A stretch of 50,060 bases of DNA from assembly GCA_031289775.1 (NCBI GenBank), contig JAITOY010000001.1, positions 1-50,060 on the forward strand, read 5' to 3'. Below, piece by piece: positions 24,742 through 35,661 of this stretch. A program made the translations under genes and the position numbers. The stretch is from Synergistaceae bacterium. GTDB taxonomy: Bacteria; Synergistota; Synergistia; Synergistales; Synergistaceae. The notes below the pieces were generated by a model. It did no database searches. It was not told the DNA's origin and worked only from the letters and a program-made list of their open reading frames with translations. Position 1 is the stretch's first letter. Each line of letters begins with the position of its first letter.

Positions 24742-25026
24742 CTATTTGGCCACCTCGGCCAAAATATCTCGCCTGTCGTGGCGCTTTTCGAACCACTTCA
24801 CGGCGTAGGCGCACGTAAGACGCGCCTTCTTGCCGTCAGATTTTATTCTGTCGTATGCATTCTCGAGCAGCTCGGAAGCAATGCCCCCGCCGCGCAGAGA
24901 GTCGTCCACAAACGTGTGGTTTATGTCGACGATGCCGTTTCCGGCGGGAGGGAATGTGACCTCCGCCACGACTCGTCCGCTTTCATCTTTCGCGTAGACC
25001 CTGTTGTACTCTCTTATAAAATCCAT
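24742..25026 (-). CDS. small GNAT-family N-acetyltransferase (YjdJ/CG type)
   Basis: A 94-residue minimal GNAT protein of the small type related to human GTP-independent 'Acetyltransf_CG' proteins. It has a HTFVDDSLRGGGIASELLE acetyl-CoA-binding loop and helix, and a CAYAVKWFEKR segment near the C-terminus. The substrate is unknown. ATG at 25026 is chosen because GGAGGT lies 7 bases upstream; eight further in-frame codons to 25050 overlap that site. A promoter with a consensus -10 lies directly upstream, so it is probably its own transcription unit. Confidence 0.8.
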   Translation of the reverse strand: MDFIREYNRVYAKDESGRVVAEVTFPPAGNGIVDINHTFVDDSLRGGGIASELLENAYDRIKSDGKKARLTCAYAVKWFEKRHDRRDILAEVAK

Positions 25027-25050
25027 GCAGCCGCACCTCCAAACAGGCAA

Positions 25051-25079
25051 ATTATAACCGCTCGCCCTCAGCGCGTCGA
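25051..25079 (-). promoter_or_regulatory. promoter for the small GNAT gene
   Basis: On the minus strand TCGACG (25079-25074) is followed after 17 bp by a perfect TATAAT (25056-25051), some 25 bases before the ATG. The predicted transcript has a very short leader. Confidence 0.6.
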
Positions 25080-25128
25080 TAGCGCGTTTACGCGAGAGTC
25101 GATTTATCGTTAGAGACCTAAATATGAA

Positions 25129-26031
25129 TCATGAATTATAAATTGCCTTCACCCCTTTGCTTTCAACAATCTCAGCCGCGCGGCGCAAGGACTGTTCCGT
25201 TGGGGGGAACGTTCCTCTCAGGCGATACTCCATACCCCATCGGTCGTGTTTATCCTCGGCGGCCGTGTGATATGGCAGCAGGTGAAGCAGGCGCAGGCCC
25301 TTCACTCCGGACAGGAACTCGGCCGTTGCCAATACGTTTTTGTCGTCGGCGTTTACGCCTGGGATGAACGGCATCCGGGCGTGGATCGACGCGCCTCGCT
25401 CGCCCAGCTTCTTCAGGTTCGACAGTATTATGTCGTTGTCCACTCCCGTATACTCGCGATGTTTGCCCGGATCCATGATCTTTACGTCGTAAAGGTAGAG
25501 ATCGGTTAGGGGGACGGTATCCATTACCGCGGACTCGCCCGCGAAACCGCTCGTGTCGAGCGCCGTGTGAATCTCGTTCCTCTTGCACTCCTCCAGCAGC
25601 TCCATCACAAACGCCGGCTGGCTCATGGGCTCGCCGCCTGTGATGGTAACGCCGCCGCCGGATTGGTCGAAAAAAACTCGTTCTTTCAGCGCGTCACGCA
25701 TCACGCCGCAGGCGGTCATCTCCCGGCCGCATATCTCGCGCGCCCCGGAGGGACAGACTTTTGCGCACTCGCCCGCGCCTTGGCAGAGCGAAACGTCCGT
25801 CTCCAGCCGGCTCACAAGCGGCGCGACCGCGCCGTTCGGACAGGCGGAGACACATGCCTCGCACGCGACGCAGCGATCTTTGCGGAAGAGAGGTCTCGGG
25901 GAAAAATCCTGGCTCTCCGGGTTGTGGCACCAGAGGCAGGATAATGGGCAGCCTTTCAGGTGGACGCTCACGCGTATGCCCGGGCCGTCGTGAAGCGAGT
26001 AGCGCTTCACGTCGAACACAACGCCTTTCAT
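25129..26031 (-). CDS. glycyl-radical enzyme activating enzyme (radical SAM)
   Basis: A 300-residue radical SAM activase of the PFL-AE-like group that installs the glycyl radical on a partner enzyme. The SAM cluster cysteines are 28, 32 and 35 in GCPLSCLWC. A ferredoxin-like insert with two CxxCxxCxxxC-type groups follows: 54, 57, 60, 64 in CVACEACVSAC, and about 83-101. Such inserts are typical of activases for dehydratases, decarboxylases and lyases rather than simple pyruvate formate-lyase. GGVTITGGEPMSQ, DTSGFAGE and YDVKIMDP are further family signatures. No glycyl-radical enzyme lies in the window, so the partner is unknown. It begins one base after the lptD-like stop on the same strand, so it may be expressed with the lpt genes. 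Confidence 0.9.
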   Translation of the reverse strand: MKGVVFDVKRYSLHDGPGIRVSVHLKGCPLSCLWCHNPESQDFSPRPLFRKDRCVACEACVSACPNGAVAPLVSRLETDVSLCQGAGECAKVCPSGAREICGREMTACGVMRDALKERVFFDQSGGGVTITGGEPMSQPAFVMELLEECKRNEIHTALDTSGFAGESAVMDTVPLTDLYLYDVKIMDPGKHREYTGVDNDIILSNLKKLGERGASIHARMPFIPGVNADDKNVLATAEFLSGVKGLRLLHLLPYHTAAEDKHDRWGMEYRLRGTFPPTEQSLRRAAEIVESKGVKAIYNS

Positions 26032-26032
26032 C

Positions 26033-27778
26033 TCAATTTTTTTTCACTTTTTTGGTATCGCTCACGAAATTCGGGGCAAGTTCATCCGGCGCCCTGAATG
26101 GGTCGAAGAGCTCACTTCCCATCAGGCGCACGCCGGACTCCGGGTAGGCATTTATCGTGAGTTTCAGGCCAAACCAGTCGTCCCGGCCTTTAAGGTCGTC
26201 CCTGTAAAGCGCCTCCCACTGGATGCAGTGGTGGTTATAAACAGCCGCGTAGGTCATCTCGGCGAGATCTTCTGTGTCGAGGCTGTACGCGCCGCGCGCG
26301 GAGACCCTCCACCAGTAGTCGGGCGACTTGCTCGGCAGACGCACCCCTATCTGTTGGTAAATCTCCTCCCTCGCTTCGTAGTCGTCCCACCTCATCGGAG
26401 AGCTGCCCCAAGTCCATCTTCTCAAGTAAGCGCTCTCCATGTCGAAATCCCCTATTCCCCAGCGCGCGCCGAGAACCGCCTCGGCTATCTGTTGTGAGTC
26501 GAACATGTCGTCATTATATTTATAATGCCAATAGATGGCGTTATAGAAGGGCTGGAAGTTTGATCCGCCTGCCAGCTCGCCGTAAATCTGCGCGCCTATG
26601 CCCGCCCTCTCGACGGTTTGCATGTTCGGCGCCGACGAGTCTTCGTACTTCCCCCAGGTCGCGAAAAATCTGAATTGCCCGGAGGCCGCGGCGTCGTCAA
26701 ACCAGGGGCTTGCGACCTGAAACTCCGGTTTTCGCCAGACGACATAACGCGAGTCCAAACCAGTCGACTTCTCCAGCGAAACGAGCTCCCGCTGAGACCA
26801 GAGGAGCTGCGCGCGCCAGCCTTTCGACTCGTAATCCAGGCCCCACCTCGGACGCCAGTCAGTTTCTCCCGTGTCTTTGTCGTACGCCCTCTTTATGCCT
26901 CCGAAGACGTCAAGGCCTTCCAAGGAGGGAGATATCTGCTGGCGCAGCAGGGCTTCGCCCTCCCATATATCTTTCGACCACCAGATGACCTCCATGTTCA
27001 GAGCGCCAGTATCCCAGAGAATAGGGCCGGCAATGCCGACTCCAAGGCCTTTGCCGGATTCGTAGCCCACCCTCGGGAATATATACTGCCTGTCGAAACG
27101 CGCTCCGCCGCTGACGTCGACGAGATAGTCGAATGGGTATGTGAAGATCAGGGCGTCGCCCAGGTAGACCCTCGGTTTTTTGATCACGACCCTTCTGCCG
27201 GGAATCACGGAAAGCTCCTTTGACTCGAGGCGATAATGCGGATCGGTGTGGTTGCAGGTCGTAACCACGACTCCTCTCCATTTTCCGGCGAGATCCTCCT
27301 GCGCGTCACTCTGGTTTTCGCCCTTTTTAACTCCTGTGAATTCCGAAACTGGCATGACCTCTATGGAGTCGCCCTTCACGTAGAAGGACTCGACCCTGCC
27401 GTTCGGCCTCGTAAAGAGACCGCGCCTCGTCTCGACGTTGTAATCTAGCTTCTCGCCGCTTATTCTCCCGCTGGACGAGGTGAACGTCACAGAACCCTCG
27501 GGGGTCGAAACCGCGCGGATGTTGTGTGTGAGGCTGTCGTACTCGGCGTACGGCGCCAAAAGCCTCATTTCGTCGTTCTCTATCCTGACGTTCCCCTCAG
27601 CGACGGCGACGCCGGTCGACTCCTCGAACGATATGCTGTCCGCGTCGAGCTTTACCTCCTCGGCGGCCTGCGCCTCTTTCGGGGAGTGGAGAACGTGCGC
27701 GAACAGCGACAAAGAGGCGAGAAAAAAGAAAAATAGCCGCAAAAACGGCCGGAAGCCTTTCCCTATTCCACTCTCCAA
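26033..27778 (-). CDS. lptD: LptD-like outer-membrane LPS assembly protein (OstA domain)
   Basis: A 581-residue exported protein with a signal peptide (hydrophobic segment about 14-30, cleavage near AQA-AE at 39). The N-terminal OstA/LptA-like domain (LDADSISFEESTGVAVAEG, about 43-130) is followed by a large beta-rich part with the LptD-typical PRVYLGDALIFTYPFDYL stretch and alternating aromatic strands. In the Lpt pathway LptD is the outer-membrane barrel that inserts LPS. It is short compared with the approximately 780 residues of E. coli, and no lptE is seen. It overlaps the end of lptC by 16 bp, which supports the call. The partner genes lptA, lptB and lptFG are not in the window. Confidence 0.8.
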   Translation of the reverse strand: MESGIGKGFRPFLRLFFFFLASLSLFAHVLHSPKEAQAAEEVKLDADSISFEESTGVAVAEGNVRIENDEMRLLAPYAEYDSLTHNIRAVSTPEGSVTFTSSSGRISGEKLDYNVETRRGLFTRPNGRVESFYVKGDSIEVMPVSEFTGVKKGENQSDAQEDLAGKWRGVVVTTCNHTDPHYRLESKELSVIPGRRVVIKKPRVYLGDALIFTYPFDYLVDVSGGARFDRQYIFPRVGYESGKGLGVGIAGPILWDTGALNMEVIWWSKDIWEGEALLRQQISPSLEGLDVFGGIKRAYDKDTGETDWRPRWGLDYESKGWRAQLLWSQRELVSLEKSTGLDSRYVVWRKPEFQVASPWFDDAAASGQFRFFATWGKYEDSSAPNMQTVERAGIGAQIYGELAGGSNFQPFYNAIYWHYKYNDDMFDSQQIAEAVLGARWGIGDFDMESAYLRRWTWGSSPMRWDDYEAREEIYQQIGVRLPSKSPDYWWRVSARGAYSLDTEDLAEMTYAAVYNHHCIQWEALYRDDLKGRDDWFGLKLTINAYPESGVRLMGSELFDPFRAPDELAPNFVSDTKKVKKN

Positions 27779-28299
27779 CGCACTATGACTCCCTTCTCGA
27801 GGCTGACGACCCCTGCCGAGGTTATGGCGCCAGTTCCGCCGGTTATTGAAATATCATCATCGGACAGATCCAAACCTTCCTCGAAGCGCCAGACATCCGA
27901 GGATCTCTCGTACGAAGCGGACGGCGCCGAAACATCGACGCTCCTGTCCCCCAGAAAAACGTATCCATCGAGCGACTTTATCTCGACCGCGGACGAGTCG
28001 TCTTCGGAGAACTCGCATTTTTCGGCGCGCATGGACGTCTCTCTGCCGGAGTTCAGCTCCTTCACGCTAATGGTTATGTCCGTCGCCCTTATAAATCCCG
28101 ATTCATGTTCGGCCGCATACGCTTGCAGCCTCACATCCCTGCTTCCCACAGTCCTCCTGAAGTCAAGATTTTCGACGACTATGTCAGGCAGGTTTTTGAG
28201 ACCAATCCTCATGGGCAGGTTCAGGTCGCGCCAGAAGTAATAAGCGGCTACGCATATAAAGGCCATTATAGCCAGCCACTTGATTTTACCACGAGACAC
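27763..28299 (-). CDS. lptC: LptC-family LPS export protein
   Basis: A 178-residue protein with a short basic N-terminus, one transmembrane helix (about 7-24) and a beta-jellyroll-like periplasmic part of the OstA/LptC fold. LptC connects the LPS ABC transporter to the LptA bridge. Sequence identity signs are weak, so the call leans on size, topology, the LENLDFRR-like opening strand and direct overlap with the lptD-like gene. The upstream exported-protein gene also overlaps it by 14 bp, indicating one operon. Confidence 0.75.
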   Translation of the reverse strand: MSRGKIKWLAIMAFICVAAYYFWRDLNLPMRIGLKNLPDIVVENLDFRRTVGSRDVRLQAYAAEHESGFIRATDITISVKELNSGRETSMRAEKCEFSEDDSSAVEIKSLDGYVFLGDRSVDVSAPSASYERSSDVWRFEEGLDLSDDDISITGGTGAITSAGVVSLEKGVIVRWRVE

Positions 28300-29419
28300 G
28301 GGCGGATTCGCCCTCCTTGACGAATTTTATCTGCCTGCTGTCGAGCGTCTTCATGAATAATATCCTCTTCGCGACAGTGACCTTCGCGGTCTCGCCGGAC
28401 CAGTCCGTTTTATAACCCTCTTTGAGCGCGCGCCTGAAGCTGTCAGACATCATGTCCCTCGCGAAAAGCTCCTTCGACAGCTTCGTCTGAGACTCCGCGG
28501 ATAACAGCGTATACATGACGTCCGTGTCGCCGGCTATCCAGGCATTGAGATAGATCTCGAGAACCTGCCTCGACCCGAGGCTCGCGGAGCTCGCCGCCGA
28601 CGTCTGCGGGGTTGGGGCCGGCTGGGTTTCCTCTGGAGTCCCAGCGTCGTCCGGCGGCAGAGGAGGCCTCGTCGGCGGGAATATCTCGCCGCCAGCCGAA
28701 AAGGCCGGCTCATCGCTCGTCGGCGCTTCAGGCTTGTCCGGCGGCGTTGGCGGTTTTACCGGCTTTGGCGGAGTGGGAATCTTTACGACGGTCTCAGCCG
28801 GCTGGGACTGCGCCTGCGGCGTATCCACGCCGGGCGCCGTCGCGAGCGGCGACGTATCGATTGTCTGTCCGCCGAAAGCAAATAACGTCTCTCTGTCACG
28901 GGCGAGGCTCTTAACCGCTATGCTGAAGTTTTCGCTCTCCTGACGGGGAAAAAAGACCAGCCCCTGCACAAGGCCGTTCATGGGACTGTCGAGTTTTTTT
29001 TCGAACGCTATCGGGGACACCCTTTTGCCGGAGGGGTCGATCAGAGTTATATTTTTTGAGAGCGGCGATATGTTTACCGGGTTTTGCCCGAACGCGTGGA
29101 CGGAGAGTAAAATTGTCGTGGACGCGCCAGTTCTCAGCTCCTCAGTAAATGACTTCCGGTATGCGGCCTCCTGCTCGGCGTTCATCCTCTGTCTGTCGGC
29201 CTCCGACTTCACCCACAGATCGACGAACTCGTCCGGGTAGTGCACAACCCACGTCAGGTTGTCGTCCCCCCAGCGTATGGCAGTCCAGCTGTCAAGCATG
29301 GCAAGGGCATCCTCGCGTTCAGCCGCGAGCGACGGTTCACCCGGAACCGACAGAAACGATACTGTCAGAATAAAAACAATGAAAGCGCGGGAAAAATTTT
29401 TAAAAGGCGAACGAGTCAT
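28286..29419 (-). CDS. exported protein of unknown function with Pro-rich linker
   Basis: A 377-residue protein I do not recognise. It has an N-terminal signal peptide (hydrophobic 12-27, cleavage near 32) and a first domain (about 33-195) with a conserved-looking TAIRWGDDNLTW region and beta-strand-rich segments. A proline/threonine-rich linker (about 200-275) follows, then a C-terminal alpha/beta domain (about 278-377) that starts LGSRQVLEIYLNAWIAGD and resembles small NTF2-like or stress domains by length only. The layout suggests a periplasmic or outer-envelope protein with two domains on a flexible stalk. It overlaps lptC by 14 bp and is probably transcribed with it, so a role in envelope assembly is possible but unproven. 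Confidence 0.75.
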   Translation of the reverse strand: MTRSPFKNFSRAFIVFILTVSFLSVPGEPSLAAEREDALAMLDSWTAIRWGDDNLTWVVHYPDEFVDLWVKSEADRQRMNAEQEAAYRKSFTEELRTGASTTILLSVHAFGQNPVNISPLSKNITLIDPSGKRVSPIAFEKKLDSPMNGLVQGLVFFPRQESENFSIAVKSLARDRETLFAFGGQTIDTSPLATAPGVDTPQAQSQPAETVVKIPTPPKPVKPPTPPDKPEAPTSDEPAFSAGGEIFPPTRPPLPPDDAGTPEETQPAPTPQTSAASSASLGSRQVLEIYLNAWIAGDTDVMYTLLSAESQTKLSKELFARDMMSDSFRRALKEGYKTDWSGETAKVTVAKRILFMKTLDSRQIKFVKEGESARVSW

Positions 29420-29435
29420 TCACATATACTGAGGA

Positions 29436-30446
29436 TCATTCCGTTATCACGCCGCTCGTCTCTCCCCCGGACGGGGACGCGGCGTCGGAGTCTATGCTCT
29501 GGCGAATCATGGCCTCTGGGGCAGCATAAGCCATTACGACCGCGGCTTCATGCGACTCCACAAAGACGCCGGTTCCCTCTTTGATCTGTCTGTCGCTGCC
29601 GCGCACGAGAAAACCCGTAGCGAGGCCGACGGGGCCGATCAGGACGGTTGCCGCTATGCTCGCCCCGGCCGCGCCTATGGTCGCCTTGTCGATGTCAGCG
29701 GCCTTCTGTGCCTCCGGGCCGATGAAAACTGGGGTTGTCGTCGCGTCGAGAAATTCGACGCTTTTGAATTCGAGGTCTATCTCGGACGGGCGGCCGAAGC
29801 TGCGCGGCATCTTGACCCTCGTCACCTCGGCAAAAAGACGATTCCCGCGCGCCGCCGCGAGCGCGCCGCCGATTATGCAGTCCTCCGTCAGCTCGAGCGC
29901 CACTACGTCGCCCTTTGCGACGGTACGAACCGTGAGGGTGCTCACGAACTTAGCCCTGAAGACGGTATTCGCCGGCGCGGTCACGTTTGTTGAGCTTACG
30001 CCGTTTGGCATCAGCTTCGTAATTAGCCTCTCCAGTCTGGCGGAGAGAGCGCCGACCTGCGTCTCGCCCTCGAGCGTCTCTTCGAGCGCGGATATTCTCT
30101 CGGCGAGCGCCGTCGAGGAGTTCACCCTCCGAAGCGTCACCCACTCGGCAACGGCGACTTTAAAAAGAAGCGACGGCTGCCCGGACGCGCCCTTCTCGAC
30201 GAAGTTCACGAGCGCGGCCTGCCTCTCCGTCATGCTCCCGGGAAGCTCCATGCCGAACAGATCCCTCTCTATTTTCGAAAGCCGCAGAAGGAGCCCGCCG
30301 GCGCCCGGAGTTCCATATACTATGCTCTCTATCTTCTCGAGGCCCTCGAGCGGCAGGTTTTCTAACGAGTCCTCCGCCGCGGCGGGAGAAGTTGCCAAAT
30401 TAAAAGCCAGAAGAAGGGCTGTTGCGATTACAGCGATACGTTTCAT
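29436..30446 (-). CDS. exported protein of unknown function
   Basis: A 336-residue protein I do not recognise. It has a clear signal peptide (MKRIAVIATALLLAF, cleavage near AAA-ED at 24). An N-terminal helical region (about 25-150) contains YGTPGAGGLLLRLSKIERD and SMTERQAAL, then a beta-rich region (about 160-250) that begins NTVFRAKFVSTL. A glycine-rich hydrophobic stretch (about 262-290, IGAAGASIAATVLIGPVG) may be membrane-associated, and an acidic tail ends it. The start is ATG with AGGAGG about 12 bases upstream. It lies 39 bp after pyrG on the same strand and 16 bp before the next exported-protein gene. Confidence 0.75.
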   Translation of the reverse strand: MKRIAVIATALLLAFNLATSPAAAEDSLENLPLEGLEKIESIVYGTPGAGGLLLRLSKIERDLFGMELPGSMTERQAALVNFVEKGASGQPSLLFKVAVAEWVTLRRVNSSTALAERISALEETLEGETQVGALSARLERLITKLMPNGVSSTNVTAPANTVFRAKFVSTLTVRTVAKGDVVALELTEDCIIGGALAAARGNRLFAEVTRVKMPRSFGRPSEIDLEFKSVEFLDATTTPVFIGPEAQKAADIDKATIGAAGASIAATVLIGPVGLATGFLVRGSDRQIKEGTGVFVESHEAAVVMAYAAPEAMIRQSIDSDAASPSGGETSGVITE

Positions 30447-30485
30447 AATTTTGGGAAAACCTCCTCGTTTTGCAAATATTTATAA

Positions 30486-32093
<1,608 letters not shown>

Positions 32094-32115
32094 TTAAAAA
32101 TCCTCCAGTTTTCGG

Positions 32116-33438
32116 TCATCTCAGAACCTTGAGAGGATTCATCGGAGTTCCGCCCTTGCGCACCTCGAAGTGCAGGTGGTTTCCGGTGGACCTTCCGGTG
32201 CTCCCAACGAGCGCTATTCTGTCGCCGCGCTTCACTGTCTTCCCAACAGGAACGAGAAGTTTACTGCAGTGGCCGTACAATGTGGTTGTGTTGCCGGAGT
32301 GGGATATGACGATCGTCCTCCCATAACCGCCCATCCATCCGGAGTGGACAATTTTTCCGGCTGCGGCGGCAACTATCTGCCTGCCTCGCGGCGCCCTGAT
32401 ATCAAGCCCTGTATGGAAATCCCTTCCGCCGCGCACCGGATCCCTGCGCCGACCGAACGGGCTGGATATTTTGCCGACGACGGGCCAGCCGAAACCGCGT
32501 CTTGCGGGCTCCTGCACGACTGTCCTGCGACCGCCGGCAGACTCCACAAATGCCGCCACTTTCGCGCCGGGGAGGAAAATCTCGGCGCCCTGCGTGAGCG
32601 CCGCGCCCTCCTTGAGAGCGTTCGAGGAAAGAATGGCCTCCATGTATATGCCATACTCCTTTGCGAGGGCGCTCACGGTCTGTCCGGGTTTTATCTTTAC
32701 GAAAATACCGTCCTGATTTGGAATTCTTATCGTGTTTCCGACCTTGAGAATGTCGTTGCCGGATATCTTGTTGCTGCCGAACAGCGAGTTGACGTCGAGG
32801 TTAAACGCGTTCGCGACGTTCCATAACGTGTCGCCGTTTTTGATAACGTAGTTCGTTATTTTCAAGGGCGCCGCCTGCTTCCTCTTCTCGATGACGTCCT
32901 CTTTCAGTTTTTTTACGTGAGCGAGAGTTTCGGGCACGAAATCCGGGCTGAGAGGTATGTACAATTGCTGGCCTTGCCTCAGTTTATGCTGGTCTGTGAG
33001 TTCGTTCGCGGTCATGATGTGCTTGATCGCCATGTCGTTTTTTTCGGATATCTTTGAAAGTGTCTCACCGGACGCCACTTTTATCTCCTTCCAGTAGGGA
33101 GACTCGGCCGGCTGCCCTGTCTCGGCGCTGTTTTGCGCGTCGGCCGGATCTGGCTGCGGCGCCTCTTCGTACTCTTCCTCCAGAATGGTCTCTTCCTCGC
33201 TGAACAATGGCCCGTCGCCGAGGAATGGGCCTATCCCCCCAGAGATGTTGCCGACGGCTCGGACATCTATCGCGTCGACCACGACGTAGCCGGACTCGAA
33301 ATCGTATTCGGAATCGCCGGAGTCGAGGCCCGACCAATACGCGCCAGCGTTTCTGGCCGCGTGGCTGACGCAACTGTACGTGAGCGAGAGCATCGCCACC
33401 AGTATCGCGATGAAAAAACGCCTTTTCCGTATGTTCAC
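32116..33438 (-). CDS. LysM-domain M23 family metallopeptidase (murein hydrolase)
   Basis: A 440-residue envelope protein. An N-terminal signal sequence (hydrophobic about 8-21) is followed by an acidic, low-complexity spacer and three LysM modules (about 117-165, 195-240 and 245-292). A C-terminal LytM/M23 domain has the zinc motifs HTGLD (about 342) and HLHFE (about 425). It should bind and cut peptidoglycan cross-links, or act as an EnvC/NlpD-like amidase activator; the intact zinc ligands favour an active enzyme. The start is GTG with GAGGGGGT 6 bases upstream. There is no convincing lipobox. It lies between pyrG and rho on the same strand. Confidence 0.93.
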   Translation of the reverse strand: MNIRKRRFFIAILVAMLSLTYSCVSHAARNAGAYWSGLDSGDSEYDFESGYVVVDAIDVRAVGNISGGIGPFLGDGPLFSEEETILEEEYEEAPQPDPADAQNSAETGQPAESPYWKEIKVASGETLSKISEKNDMAIKHIMTANELTDQHKLRQGQQLYIPLSPDFVPETLAHVKKLKEDVIEKRKQAAPLKITNYVIKNGDTLWNVANAFNLDVNSLFGSNKISGNDILKVGNTIRIPNQDGIFVKIKPGQTVSALAKEYGIYMEAILSSNALKEGAALTQGAEIFLPGAKVAAFVESAGGRRTVVQEPARRGFGWPVVGKISSPFGRRRDPVRGGRDFHTGLDIRAPRGRQIVAAAAGKIVHSGWMGGYGRTIVISHSGNTTTLYGHCSKLLVPVGKTVKRGDRIALVGSTGRSTGNHLHFEVRKGGTPMNPLKVLR

Positions 33439-33553
33439 TTAAAAACCCCCTCGGGCCGCGGGAGGAACGGAGCCGTTCGATCAAGGGAAACGCTGGCGAT
33501 ATTTCGTTTTTTCTGTTTACCCCTTTGGCCTCTCAAAATAAATCAACTTTTCC

Positions 33554-34912
33554 CTAGCCCATTTTAATTGTACCCAAAAACTCCTTGTTCGACGTCGTCG
33601 CTTTCAATCTGTCCATTATAAGCGAAAGAACCTCAGCTTCGTCCATATTCGCGATTTTTCTTCGCAGACCCCAGAGGCGCTGGAGTTCCTCTTCGTTCAT
33701 CAGGAGATCCTCTCTCCTGGTGCCGGAGCGCGTGATGTCGATAGCCGGGAATATGCGCTGTTCGGAGATCTTTCTGGAGAGGTGTATCTCCATGTTGCCA
33801 GTCCCCTTGAACTCCTCGTATATGACGTCGTCCATCCTGCTTCCCGTCTCGACGAGCGATGTGCCGATTATCGTGAGGCTTCCGCCGTTTTCGATATTAC
33901 GCGCGGCGCCGAAGAACTTCTTTGGAAAATAAAGCGCAGCCGGATCCATGCCGCCTGAGAGAGTCCTGCCCGAGGGCGGAACTATGAGGTTCGACGCGCG
34001 AGCCAGACGGGTTATCGAGTCGAGGAGAAGCACCACGTCCTTGCCCACCTCCACGAGCCTCTTGGCCTTCTCCAGCGACAGGGACGCCACTCTCATGTGC
34101 TCCTCGGCCGGCCGGTCGAACGTGGAAGCTATTATCTCGCCGTCAACGGATCTGCTCATGTCCGTTACTTCTTCAGGGCGTTCGTCCACCAGGAGAACCA
34201 TCATGATTATCTCTGGATGGTTCGTGGTTATGGCGTTCGCAAGGTGCTTCAGCAGCGTCGTTTTTCCAGCTTTCGGCGGAGAGACGATAAGCGCCCTCTG
34301 GCCTTTGCCAATGGGGACAAAAAGATCGACGAGCCTCGTCGAAAGCCTTTTTTGTTCTGTCTCGAGAAATATTTTCTGATCCGGGAAAATTGGAATGAGC
34401 GCTTCGAAGTGCGGTCTTTTTCGAGCTTCCTCGGGGTCGGAGAAGTTTACTGTCTCGACCCTTATTATCGCCTCGTAGTGTTCGGGATCCCTCGGAGGTC
34501 TCACCATCCCCCATACGACATCCCCGTTCCGCAGGCCGAATCGCCTTATCTGTGAAGCGGAGACATATATGTCGTTGTTGCTAGGCAGCAGACCCGAAGG
34601 ACGCAGAAAACCATACCCCTCCGGGAGACATTCAAGCGTTCCCCCGCCGAAACGAAATCCCATATTGGTCGCCTGAGCGCCAAGCGCGCTCACTATCAAA
34701 TCGTCCTTGCGCAGAGTAGTGGGGCTTTGAACTCCAAGCTCCTTCGCTACCTTGCGGAGCTCGGTTATTGGCATGGCGGCCAGTTTGTTGAAATCCATTC
34801 TGGGATTTGGAGCCGGTTTCTGTTCCGCGGCGTCTACGACAGCCACAGACTCCAAGTTCGCATCAGGCTTTTCCTGTAGTGCGAGCTCGTCTGGTTCCGT
34901 TATGTTGTCCAT
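33554..34912 (-). CDS. rho: transcription termination factor Rho
   Basis: A 452-residue hexameric RNA helicase that ends transcription. The N-terminal Rho domain ([19 protein letters not shown]) and the cold-shock-like RNA-binding domain ([11 protein letters not shown]) precede the ATPase core. The core has Walker [16 protein letters not shown] (about 219), Walker [14 protein letters not shown] (about 296), the Q-loop ([20 protein letters not shown]) and the R-loop following it. An N-terminal acidic extension of about 38 residues precedes the conserved part. GGAGG lies 13 bases before the ATG. A minus-strand TATAAT (35024-35019), with a poor -35, may be the promoter in the 226-bp gap upstream. 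No bicyclomycin-resistance change can be judged by eye. Confidence 0.98.
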   Translation of the reverse strand: MDNITEPDELALQEKPDANLESVAVVDAAEQKPAPNPRMDFNKLAAMPITELRKVAKELGVQSPTTLRKDDLIVSALGAQATNMGFRFGGGTLECLPEGYGFLRPSGLLPSNNDIYVSASQIRRFGLRNGDVVWGMVRPPRDPEHYEAIIRVETVNFSDPEEARKRPHFEALIPIFPDQKIFLETEQKRLSTRLVDLFVPIGKGQRALIVSPPKAGKTTLLKHLANAITTNHPEIIMMVLLVDERPEEVTDMSRSVDGEIIASTFDRPAEEHMRVASLSLEKAKRLVEVGKDVVLLLDSITRLARASNLIVPPSGRTLSGGMDPAALYFPKKFFGAARNIENGGSLTIIGTSLVETGSRMDDVIYEEFKGTGNMEIHLSRKISEQRIFPAIDITRSGTRREDLLMNEEELQRLWGLRRKIANMDEAEVLSLIMDRLKATTSNKEFLGTIKMG

Positions 34913-35138
34913 TTTTTTTGATAGGCCTCCCAGTCTATTTATTATCTTCGCTCTTCTCTGTCATTTACGTGGATTTGAAAAGAGATTTCGAAAAATACAA
35001 AAAACATACCTCGACGTTATTATAATCGCAGGCGCCGCATAAAACGCGCAAATTTTTCCAACCGACGGCTTTGACCGATTTTAGCCTGAAGATCGCAAAT
35101 TGTATAGTCGGAAGCGTTTTTTTCTCGACCCATGAACG

Positions 35139-35627
35139 TCAGTCGAGCGTCTCGTCCTGTAAATCGACGTCGCCGCTCGTCTGTTCCACTATAAAGCGTT
35201 CTCCGCCCCTCTCGCTGCCGTTGCAGAAGATAGTCACCGCGTAGGCGCCGGGCGGAAGCTCAGAGCCGTCTTCCTTCAGCAGATAAAAAGCCCTTACGCC
35301 GCCGGACTCCGAAAGCCTGAACGAATCCTTCTGAATTCTTCGCGCGTCGAATTTCCAGATGATCTCAAGAGAGTCCCCCACCCTGGCTTTCGAGTAGTCA
35401 AACCACAAACAAACCTGCTTCGCGCTGCCTGGAAGTGTCGTCCCCGCGTTCATTGGCATCATTTTGTCATCAAGCTCTTCGCATATTTGGATATCGCCCA
35501 ACCGAAAGGAGCCGGCAATCACGTCGTCGGCGCGAAAACTCCAGAATAAAAAAAACATCAAAAAAATTATCATCACCGCAAGCAACAGAAGTTTTTTCAC
35601 CTGTTCCCGTCTATTGCCCCCCAGCAT
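35139..35627 (-). CDS. membrane-anchored protein of unknown function
   Basis: A 162-residue protein with a basic N-terminus and one transmembrane helix (about 11-31), followed by a beta-rich extracytoplasmic domain (about 38-150) that looks immunoglobulin-like: QICEELDDKM, KQVCLWFDYSKARVGDSLEI and LPPGAYAVTIFC. It recalls DUF2914-type domains, which have a similar end, but I am not certain. It starts with ATG preceded by GGGTGG. It lies 34 bp after the D-glutamate-cyclase-like gene and may share its transcript. Confidence 0.7.
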   Translation of the reverse strand: MLGGNRREQVKKLLLLAVMIIFLMFFLFWSFRADDVIAGSFRLGDIQICEELDDKMMPMNAGTTLPGSAKQVCLWFDYSKARVGDSLEIIWKFDARRIQKDSFRLSESGGVRAFYLLKEDGSELPPGAYAVTIFCNGSERGGERFIVEQTSGDVDLQDETLD

Positions 35628-35661
35628 TATAAACCACCCTTCAAAAGTTACAACCCCAAAA

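Noticed and set aside
33350..33438. Lipobox in the LysM/M23 peptidase (LTYSC)
   Set aside because: Residues before the cysteine do not fit the usual L-[AS]-[GA]-C pattern, so an ordinary signal peptide is more likely.
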